Of a stretch of 64,000 nt of DNA, positions 57,944 through 64,000 are shown piece by piece. The position numbers were made by a program, and so were the translations under genes. The notes under the pieces are model-generated. The model saw nothing but the letters and a program-made list of their open reading frames with translations, searched no databases and was not told the origin of the DNA. How positions within the stretch are numbered: position 1 is the stretch's first letter; each line of letters starts with the position of its first letter. Origin of the DNA: Prochlorococcus sp. AG-449-G23 (GTDB lineage Bacteria; Cyanobacteriota; Cyanobacteriia; PCC-6307; Cyanobiaceae); the NCBI GenBank assembly GCA_003209585.1, contig QCQJ01000008.1:1-64000 (forward strand), in the 5' to 3' direction.

Positions 57944-59383
57944 TTGGAAAAACGTTTAAGACTAGCCCCGAGTCCTACGGGTTTATTTCATATTGGGACA
58001 GCGCGAACAGCATTATTCAACTGGTTGTATGCACAAAAAATAGGCGGAAAATTTCTTATCAGAATAGAAGATACGGATTTTCTTCGATCTAAATCTGAAT
58101 ATACAAAAAATATATTGAAGGGATTGAAATGGCTCGGACTTAAATGGGATGAAGAACCTATAAAGCAAAGTGACCGAATTTCAATTCACAAAAGTTACAT
58201 CAAAAAGCTATTGGAATCTGGAGCGGCATATAGGTGCTTTACAACAGAAGATGAAATTTCTGAATTAAGAGAAGAACAAAAAAAGAGAGGATTACCTCCA
58301 AAACATGATAATAGACATAGAAGTCTTTCAAAAGAAGAAATAGAAACATTCATATCCCAAGGGAGGACTTCAGTAATAAGGTTTAAGATTGATGAAAAAA
58401 TTGAAATTAAATGGGTAGATCAGATAAGAGGCGAAATTAAATGGCATGGGAAGGATTTGGGAGGTGATTTAGTTTTGTCAAGAAGGGCAAAAGGATATGA
58501 GATTGGAGATCCTTTGTATAATCTTGCAGTTGTAGTTGATGATAATTTCATGAATATTACTCATGTTGTAAGGGGTGAAGACCATATCTCGAACACTGCA
58601 AAACAAATATTAATTTATAAAGCATTAAATTTTAATTTGCCAACTTTTTCGCATACACCCTTAATACTTAATAGTGAAGGGAAAAAATTATCTAAGAGAG
58701 ATTGCGTTACTTCAATCGACGACTTTAGAGATATGGGATATTTACCTGAGGCCTTATCGAACTATATGGCCTTTTTAGGTTGGTCTCCAAAATCTGCCGA
58801 CAAAGAAATACTTTCTCTTGAAGAGATATCTGAAATTTTTGACTTATCAGACATAAATAAAGCCGGAGCTAAATTCAGTTGGGAAAAACTCAACTGGATT
58901 AATTCTCAATATATAAGAAATATGGAATCAATAAAGTTAAGTGAGATCATGAGGGAATACTGGGATGATAATGGTTGGGTACCGCCATCTCAAGAATGGG
59001 CTTATAAATTAGCAATTTTGCTTAGAGACTCTATGACTCTTTTAAAAGACTCAATTGATCAATCAAAACCATTTTTCTTAATACCTACAATTCAAAAAGA
59101 AGGTCAAGATTTACTGAAAAACAAGGATAGCAAAGCATCTCTAAAACTAATCTTAAATTATTTAATTGAGCAAAATACAATAAAACTAAATAAAGAAAAA
59201 GCCAAAGAAATAATAAACGAAATCTCAAAAATGCATAATGTCAAAAAAGGTATACTAATGAAATCATTAAGAGTAGCCTTTTTTGGATCTCTCAGTGGGC
59301 CAGATTTAATTCAAAGTTGGGAGCTTTTCTCAGAGAGTAAAACTGATAGAACTCGAATTGAGAGATGTTTTAAATCAATCTAA
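57944..59383 (+). CDS. gltX: Glutamyl-tRNA synthetase
   Basis: Charges tRNA-Glu (and supplies Glu-tRNA for tetrapyrrole synthesis via hemA/hemL). The 479-residue class I enzyme has the HIGH-type motif APSPTGLFHIGTARTA and the KLSKR signature (GKKLSKRDC). The start is a TTG at 57944, 17 bases after the end of tRNA-Asp, so its leader must lie within the tRNA gene or a processed transcript. Its end overlaps the antiporter gene on the other strand by 9 bases. Confidence 0.95.
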   Translation: MEKRLRLAPSPTGLFHIGTARTALFNWLYAQKIGGKFLIRIEDTDFLRSKSEYTKNILKGLKWLGLKWDEEPIKQSDRISIHKSYIKKLLESGAAYRCFTTEDEISELREEQKKRGLPPKHDNRHRSLSKEEIETFISQGRTSVIRFKIDEKIEIKWVDQIRGEIKWHGKDLGGDLVLSRRAKGYEIGDPLYNLAVVVDDNFMNITHVVRGEDHISNTAKQILIYKALNFNLPTFSHTPLILNSEGKKLSKRDCVTSIDDFRDMGYLPEALSNYMAFLGWSPKSADKEILSLEEISEIFDLSDINKAGAKFSWEKLNWINSQYIRNMESIKLSEIMREYWDDNGWVPPSQEWAYKLAILLRDSMTLLKDSIDQSKPFFLIPTIQKEGQDLLKNKDSKASLKLILNYLIEQNTIKLNKEKAKEIINEISKMHNVKKGILMKSLRVAFFGSLSGPDLIQSWELFSESKTDRTRIERCFKSI

Positions 59384-60580
59384 ATTATTTTTTTGGCCTA
59401 ATTCAAGCCTATTCGCCAAAGGTTTAGCTGAAAGACCTTGTATTCCCACTGTCATTAATATAGTAAGAAAAACTAAACCTTGGAGACGGCCAGCCCCAAG
59501 GATACCAGCCTGCTCTAATCTTATAGAAAAAAGTGAAGCTACCGCTGCAGTAACAATACCTCTTGGGGCTAACCAGGCTAAAAATATTTTTTCTTTTAAG
59601 TTCAATTCTCTCCCCATTGTTGCTATCCAGATAGAAATAGGGCGAACAATTACCATCAACATAAAAACGCATACAACCCCTCCCCAGCCAAGCGGACTTA
59701 ATTCACCCCAAGAAACGTCAGCGGCCAAAAGAGGAAAAAGAACTGTTATTGCTAATTGAGCTAATTCACCTATTAGATTATCCAATCTCTCCTTATCTAT
59801 AACTTCTCTTTTGCCTACAATAAAACCTGCCGCTACAGAAGCCGGCAAGCCTGATTCTGGCAAAAAATATTCACAAATTCCATACACAAGGAAAATAAAT
59901 CCAAGAGTAACCTGAAGCTCTATACCAAATGAAGCTTCATTTTTTATTTTTTTTAAAATTTCAGATAGTAACCATCCTGCACTTAATCCGATTAAGACTC
60001 CTCCCCCTAATCTTTGCATTAATGCTATGAATACATCGTTAATCCCACGAAGGTCTCCTAAAGTCAGTTCTAAAAGCAGTAATGCTAGTACTGCACCAAT
60101 TGGTTCAAGCAACAATCCCTCAGCTTTTAAAACTTCCGAGAGTGGGGAAGCTAATTTTATTTGTTCCACTAATGGAGAGACAACTGTTGGTCCAGTAGCT
60201 AGAACTATGGCACTATATATTCCTGCGACTTGCCACGATAGGCCAGCAAGCCAATGAGCAATAAAAATTCCAGCTGATAATGAAATAAAAAGTCTTACCA
60301 ACGAAATTTTCAAAACAGTATTTCTTATATTTCCCTCAGGTAGTTTTAAATTTAATCCCCCTTCAAATAGAACCAAACAGACTAAAAGCCCCACAATAGT
60401 TTCAAGCCCTTGCCCGAGATCTAAAGGCTCAACCAGTCCTAACCCTGATCTTCCGATAAATAATCCAGAAAGCAATAAAATAACAACACTCGGGAATCCT
60501 GTAAAAGAAGAAAATAATCTAGCACAAGCACCTGCAAATACAGTTATCCCCCAAAGTAATCCAAGCCTTTCAGGCGTCAT
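59375..60580 (-). CDS. Cation/proton antiporter (CPA1, NhaP-like)
   Basis: The 401-residue protein has about 12 membrane helices with the CPA1 segments LFEGGLNLKLPEG, ATGPTVVSPLVEQ and APRGIVTAAVASLFS. It lacks the long hydrophilic C-terminal tail of many homologues and no TrkA domain is present. Likely exchanges Na+ or K+ for H+; ion specificity cannot be read from the sequence. Confidence 0.88.
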   Translation of the reverse strand: MTPERLGLLWGITVFAGACARLFSSFTGFPSVVILLLSGLFIGRSGLGLVEPLDLGQGLETIVGLLVCLVLFEGGLNLKLPEGNIRNTVLKISLVRLFISLSAGIFIAHWLAGLSWQVAGIYSAIVLATGPTVVSPLVEQIKLASPLSEVLKAEGLLLEPIGAVLALLLLELTLGDLRGINDVFIALMQRLGGGVLIGLSAGWLLSEILKKIKNEASFGIELQVTLGFIFLVYGICEYFLPESGLPASVAAGFIVGKREVIDKERLDNLIGELAQLAITVLFPLLAADVSWGELSPLGWGGVVCVFMLMVIVRPISIWIATMGRELNLKEKIFLAWLAPRGIVTAAVASLFSIRLEQAGILGAGRLQGLVFLTILMTVGIQGLSAKPLANRLELGQKNNLD

Positions 60581-60743
60581 ATAGAATTATAAATAATAAA
60601 AATATTAATTATTTTGATTAAATCAATAATCTCATCTCAAGTCCAATAAATACAATACTTTTTAATTTAATTAATCAGCAAAACAAGAGTAATTTTTATT
60701 CAATCTTTCCAAACTACTTTTAAACAAATGAATTTTATTTCTA
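60581..60743. other. Gap after the HLIP gene
   Basis: A 163-base AT-rich stretch between the antiporter start and the HLIP stop. I see no gene or clear hairpin; it should hold the antiporter promoter. Confidence 0.6.
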
Positions 60744-60920
60744 TTAAGAAAACTGGGTTATTAAAGCAATAATTATAAAAATAATTCCTATACCAACAGT
60801 TGCCATCCTTCCATTCCATATTTCAGCTTGAGGGGTAAAACCTCTTTTCCACAAATTCAGTTCCTTTTTATCAACGAAGTTTTTTGTCTCTTTAATCTCG
60901 ATTTTAGGTTGTTTGTTCAT
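60744..60920 (-). CDS. hli: High-light-inducible protein (single-helix LHC-like)
   Basis: A 58-residue protein with a charged 33-residue leader and one membrane helix. The chlorophyll-binding motif AEIWNGRMATVGIG is the HLIP/CAB signature, matching the tail of the ferrochelatase in this window. HLIPs bind chlorophyll and carotenoid and protect photosystem assembly intermediates. It starts 6 bases after the tsaD stop on the same strand, so it may be transcribed with tsaD and lies outside the usual hli gene clusters. The ATG at 60920 is the only plausible start. Confidence 0.93.
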   Translation of the reverse strand: MNKQPKIEIKETKNFVDKKELNLWKRGFTPQAEIWNGRMATVGIGIIFIIIALITQFS

Positions 60921-60925
60921 TGAAA

Positions 60926-61996
60926 TTAGAAAGGAGGGTTTTCTTCATAAAGGGTATTAGCTTGTTCAATTGATAGTCTTCCTGCGACTCCTAATTTAAG
61001 GGAACTTAAATGATCCTTAAATTTGATCCTGAACAACGCTGCCGCTCCTATCATTGCCGCATTATCTGTACAAAGATTAAGGGGAGCTAAATGAACTTTA
61101 ATAGATTTTTTACTAGCTTCACTAATCATCATTTTTCTTAATGTATTGTTAGCAGCTACTCCACCAACCACAACAACATTATCCAAGCTATGATCTTCTG
61201 CGCATTTTATTGTTCTCTCTACCAAGACCTCTGCCACTACTCTCTCAAAACTTGCAGCAACATCAGGAATGGGAACGGTCTTCCCATCCAAATTTATTCT
61301 CTCAACTAATCTTAATACAGCAGTTTTTAGACCACTAAAAGAGAAATCATATTTAAGAAATCCACCTTTTTTATCAGAAATCCTACATTTTGGTAAATTA
61401 AATTTCATTGGGTCCCCATTTTTAGCAATCTTTTCAATTGCCGGTCCTCCTGGATAACTAAGACCTAATAATCTGCCAACTTTATCAAAGGCTTCTCCAG
61501 CAGCATCATCAAAACTTTTCCCAAGTCTTTGCATTCCCCTTCTATCATCAACCTTTATCAATTCAGTATGCCCGCCGCTAACAAGTAAGGCAAGAAAAGA
61601 TTTCTTTGGATAGTTTTCTGAAAATAGGATTGAAGATAAATGCCCCTCCAAATGATGAATTCCCAAAAATGGTTTTGAATACAACATGCAAAGTGATCTT
61701 GCCGTTATGGAGCCAACTCGTAAACAACCAACTAATCCAGGAGCTACAGTTGATGCAATATAATCGACCTCCTTTATTTTGATTTTTGATTCTTCTAAAG
61801 CCTTGTCTAAAACAAATGGTAATAACTCTAAATGCTTTCTAGCTGCAAGTTCAGGCACAACTCCTCCCCATTTTGAATGATCTTCAATTTGAGAGGCAAT
61901 TATATTTGAATGTATTTTGAAAGTATCGCCAATATTAGAAACTATTGAGACAGATGTCTCATCACAACTTGTTTCAATAGCTAAAACTTTATGCAT
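60926..61996 (-). CDS. tsaD: tRNA threonylcarbamoyladenosine (t6A37) synthesis protein TsaD
   Basis: Catalytic subunit of the universal tRNA modification t6A37. The 356-residue ASKHA-family protein shows ETSCDETSVSIV at the start, the metal-binding HLEGH and LVSGGHTELI, and VVVGGVAANNTLR. Length and motifs are standard. It is divergent from psaF with 74 bases between. Confidence 0.96.
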   Translation of the reverse strand: MHKVLAIETSCDETSVSIVSNIGDTFKIHSNIIASQIEDHSKWGGVVPELAARKHLELLPFVLDKALEESKIKIKEVDYIASTVAPGLVGCLRVGSITARSLCMLYSKPFLGIHHLEGHLSSILFSENYPKKSFLALLVSGGHTELIKVDDRRGMQRLGKSFDDAAGEAFDKVGRLLGLSYPGGPAIEKIAKNGDPMKFNLPKCRISDKKGGFLKYDFSFSGLKTAVLRLVERINLDGKTVPIPDVAASFERVVAEVLVERTIKCAEDHSLDNVVVVGGVAANNTLRKMMISEASKKSIKVHLAPLNLCTDNAAMIGAAALFRIKFKDHLSSLKLGVAGRLSIEQANTLYEENPPF

Positions 61997-62070
61997 TTTT
62001 GATTCAACTTGTTCTATTTTAATATTAATTTCTTACTTAACACACTATAAGGAATTAAAGATTGCAACTT

Positions 62071-62625
62071 ATGAAATTCTTTTTTTCAATCATAACCTCA
62101 GTTTTTCTGTTCCTCGGAATTACTCCAATTGCTATAGCTGCAAATGGGCCTGCCTTAAACGCAGATAGAGCTAGCACAGAATATACTGCTTCAGCCCTCA
62201 CAAAATGCTCTGAAAATCCTAAATTCATTGAGAGAGCAAATTCAGCAACTACTCAAAAAGACATCGCAAGATTTGAAAGATACGGGAAAGCATCATGCGG
62301 AGATGATGGTCTTCCACATTTAATAATTGGACCTCCTCTTGAGCCATGGGGAGCCCTTTTAAATAGAGGTCATGAAGGAGATTTACTTATTCCCGGAGTA
62401 TTGTTCATTTACATTGCTGGAATTATAGGTTGGTCAGGAAGAGAGTATCTTATTGAATCAAAAAAGACCAAGAATCCAGCAGATCTTGAGATCATTATTG
62501 ACCTAGACTTAGCCAGAAAATGTCTTGTAAAAGGAGCGCAATGGCCTCTTCTTGCTAATAAACAAGGTAGAAATGGTGATTTAAGAGAGAAAGATAACAA
62601 TATTACACTTAATGGTCCTCGCTAA
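62071..62625 (+). CDS. psaF: Photosystem I subunit III (PsaF)
   Basis: Lumenal-side subunit of photosystem I. A signal peptide ends about IAIAA, then the lumenal part with TKCSENPKF and SCGDDGLPHLIIGPPLEPWG (the paired Cys), then a membrane segment (GVLFIYIAGIIGW). I use the ATG at 62071; a TTG at 62062 has a better-spaced AAGGA box (62049-62053) and would add three residues, so the start is not certain. psaJ follows 28 bases downstream. Confidence 0.95.
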   Translation: MKFFFSIITSVFLFLGITPIAIAANGPALNADRASTEYTASALTKCSENPKFIERANSATTQKDIARFERYGKASCGDDGLPHLIIGPPLEPWGALLNRGHEGDLLIPGVLFIYIAGIIGWSGREYLIESKKTKNPADLEIIIDLDLARKCLVKGAQWPLLANKQGRNGDLREKDNNITLNGPR

Positions 62626-62653
62626 ACATCTTTAAAAAACTTTCATAAAACAA

Positions 62654-62788
62654 ATGTTCAAAATTCTAAACACAAAATTTGTCAGATCTGCCCCAGTGGT
62701 AGCAGCAATTTGGCTAAGCCTTACAGCTGGAATAATAATTGAATTTAATAGGTTTTTCCCAGATTTATTATTCCATCCAATGAGCTGA
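62654..62788 (+). CDS. psaJ: Photosystem I subunit IX (PsaJ)
   Basis: A 44-residue single-helix subunit: [18 protein letters not shown] leads into the helix, then [13 protein letters not shown], the PsaJ signature. It binds chlorophyll next to PsaF. The usual psaF-psaJ order is kept, followed by a strong terminator hairpin. Confidence 0.96.
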   Translation: MFKILNTKFVRSAPVVAAIWLSLTAGIIIEFNRFFPDLLFHPMS

Positions 62789-62795
62789 TAAAGAG

Positions 62796-62835
62796 AAAAT
62801 AATCAAGTTTTTATTAACCTGATTATTTTTTTTGC
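62796..62835. terminator. Bidirectional terminator between psaJ and gmk
   Basis: Perfect 10-base arms AAAATAATCA (62796-62805) and TGATTATTTT (62820-62829) with a 14-base loop, then a T-run to 62833 on the plus strand. It overlaps the last codons of gmk and can serve both genes. Confidence 0.7.
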
Positions 62836-63357
62836 TGTTTCATCAACATTGTGATTTGTTAATGCATAATCAAATTGATTCGATACTGAAATCTCATAAT
62901 TAGCCCTTGAGAGTCTTTTTTTAATTGCCTCTTCTTTTTCTGTACCTCTATTTCTTATTCTTCTCTCTAACTCTTCTTTATCAGGAGGAAGTAAAAATAT
63001 TGAAAGTGAATTAGGAAACTTATTTTTTATTTGCCTTGCACCCTCTACTTCAATTTCAAGTAGTACGGTAAATCCCGTTTTTATTTTCTCATTAACAGAA
63101 GACAAAGGGGTTCCATAGTAGTTTCCAGCGAATTGGGCCCATTCAAGGAACAGGTTTTGTTCAATCATTTCTTTAAACTTTTCTTGATTTAAAAAGTAGT
63201 AATTTTCCCCGTCTTTCTCTCCCTCTCTAGGTTCTCTAGTAGTTGCAGATATTGAAAGCCAAAAATTCTTTTCTTTACCCAATATTTCTTTAACAACTGT
63301 TCCTTTACCCACCCCGCTGGGTCCAGTAAGGATAATGAGTTTTTTTTGATTTTTCAT
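62803..63357 (-). CDS. gmk: Guanylate kinase
   Basis: Phosphorylates GMP to GDP. The 184-residue protein has the P-loop LTGPSGVGKGTVVKEIL and the GMP-binding REPREGEKDGENYYF. It is divergent from the RqcH-type gene and ends inside the shared terminator. Length and motifs are typical. Confidence 0.96.
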   Translation of the reverse strand: MKNQKKLIILTGPSGVGKGTVVKEILGKEKNFWLSISATTREPREGEKDGENYYFLNQEKFKEMIEQNLFLEWAQFAGNYYGTPLSSVNEKIKTGFTVLLEIEVEGARQIKNKFPNSLSIFLLPPDKEELERRIRNRGTEKEEAIKKRLSRANYEISVSNQFDYALTNHNVDETAKKIIRLIKT

Positions 63358-63406
63358 ATTAAATTTTTTACAGTAAGATAAACATCTTGTGAACTAAAAA
63401 GGAATA

Positions 63407-64000
63407 ATGCAAAAAGGTGTTCCACAGATAATGGATATTACATCTATTAGATCTGTTTTGCATTATTTAACAAAGAACATCCTACCTTCAAAGTTTGAAA
63501 CTGCCCAACAACCAGAGCCTAATACAATTCAATTATGTTTCAGAGGAATTGCTTCTCAAACTTGGTTAGAGGTTTCATGGAATGGTGAATCTCCAAGAAT
63601 ATTAAAGATAAATAAGCCGGAAAAAATTGGAAGAGAAAGTACACTTTCTAAGCAAATAAGATACGGATTAAAATATATGGCTTTAATTTCGATTGATCAA
63701 GATGATTTCGAGAGAGTTATAAAATTTGGTTTTGCAAAAAAACCTGGAGATGAAATTAGTAAGTATTTAATTTTTGAGTTAATGGGAAAACATAGTAATA
63801 TTTTTTATTTGGATAACAAACATAAAATAATTGCAGTTGGTAAACAAATTAAATCAAATCAATCTAGTTTTAGAAGAATTTCAACAGGATCAATTTACTC
63901 TGGTCCTCCAGTTAATCTCAAAAAACATCCTAGAGAAGATGAGTCTTTTCAATCATGGAAAGAGGCAATCTCAATAGTACCTGAGTCTTTGAAATACTGT
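63407..64000 (+). CDS. Ribosome quality control RqcH/NFACT-type protein, 3' part beyond window
   Basis: About 198 residues are visible. MDITSIRSVLHYL opens the NFACT-N domain, followed by the DNA-glycosylase-like fold with ISKYLIFELMGKHSNIFYLD. RqcH (formerly fibronectin-binding protein A) binds stalled 50S subunits and adds Ala tails to nascent chains. I use the ATG at 63407 with AAGGA close by; an ATG at 63431 is an alternative. The rest of the gene lies off the right edge. Confidence 0.88.
   Translation, partial: MQKGVPQIMDITSIRSVLHYLTKNILPSKFETAQQPEPNTIQLCFRGIASQTWLEVSWNGESPRILKINKPEKIGRESTLSKQIRYGLKYMALISIDQDDFERVIKFGFAKKPGDEISKYLIFELMGKHSNIFYLDNKHKIIAVGKQIKSNQSSFRRISTGSIYSGPPVNLKKHPREDESFQSWKEAISIVPESLKYC

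Noticed and set aside
59358..59759. 133-codon open frame opposite the antiporter 3' end
   Set aside because: It mirrors membrane-helix codons of the antiporter and overlaps the gltX end.

Overview
This window is a stretch of core chromosome from a very AT-rich, streamlined cyanobacterium, almost certainly a high-light-adapted Prochlorococcus. The case rests on the combination of genes: psaF-psaJ, psb27, a single-helix high-light-inducible protein (HLIP), a ferrochelatase with an HLIP-like tail, the acyl-ACP reductase / aldehyde-deformylating oxygenase pair beside accA, and the small hyper-conserved picocyanobacterial protein (PSHCP) between tRNA-Trp and tRNA-Asp. Gaps are mostly under 150 bases, many genes overlap by 1-11 bases, and TTG starts are common. 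The strain cannot be named from the sequence alone.

Layout. 1-9.8 kb: a partial M50 protease, trpF, folE, an SDR dehydrogenase, accA, the alkane pair aar/ado, a creatininase-family hydrolase, then a plus-strand run of an S1-domain protein, a Tab2-like protein and a YfiH-family enzyme, followed by a small secreted protein. 9.9-18.5 kb: ilvB, hemH, a lone tyrosine recombinase, a cobalamin adenosyltransferase, pyrH-frr, an FAD reductase and transaldolase. 18.6-25.6 kb: ftsI with a small FtsL-like partner, a CPBP protease, a two-domain histidine phosphatase, and an operon of lepB, an ArsC-like protein, a degenerate pyrophosphatase and a membrane peptide. 25.6-35.2 kb: a small HTH protein, proS, psb27, purA, a PfkB kinase, cutA, cobK, ssb, argB and cyanobacterial proteins of unknown role. 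35.2-49.8 kb: priA, the principal sigma factor, hemC, an intact second pyrophosphatase, an M32 carboxypeptidase, a YjbQ-family protein, a pterin dehydratase, a CobW GTPase with a His-rich repeat, an iron-type ABC permease, LarC and xth. 50-64 kb: hemL, SPFH, YajQ and DprA-like proteins, map, the translation cluster rplS-tRNA-Trp-PSHCP-tRNA-Asp-gltX, an antiporter, an HLIP, tsaD, psaF-psaJ, gmk and the start of an RqcH/NFACT gene.

Functional themes are tetrapyrrole and cobalamin synthesis (hemL, hemC, hemH, cobO, cobK), photosystem assembly (psb27, psaF, psaJ, HLIP, Tab2-like), translation (rplS, frr, proS, gltX, map, tsaD, PSHCP, two tRNAs) and alkane synthesis. I saw no rRNA, CRISPR array, insertion sequence or prophage block. 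The better leads are the division of labour between two pyrophosphatases, a probable ATT start codon in the YfiH gene, an FtsL-like protein before ftsI, the interleaved tRNA/mRNA cluster, the orphan recombinase, and several unusual domain layouts.
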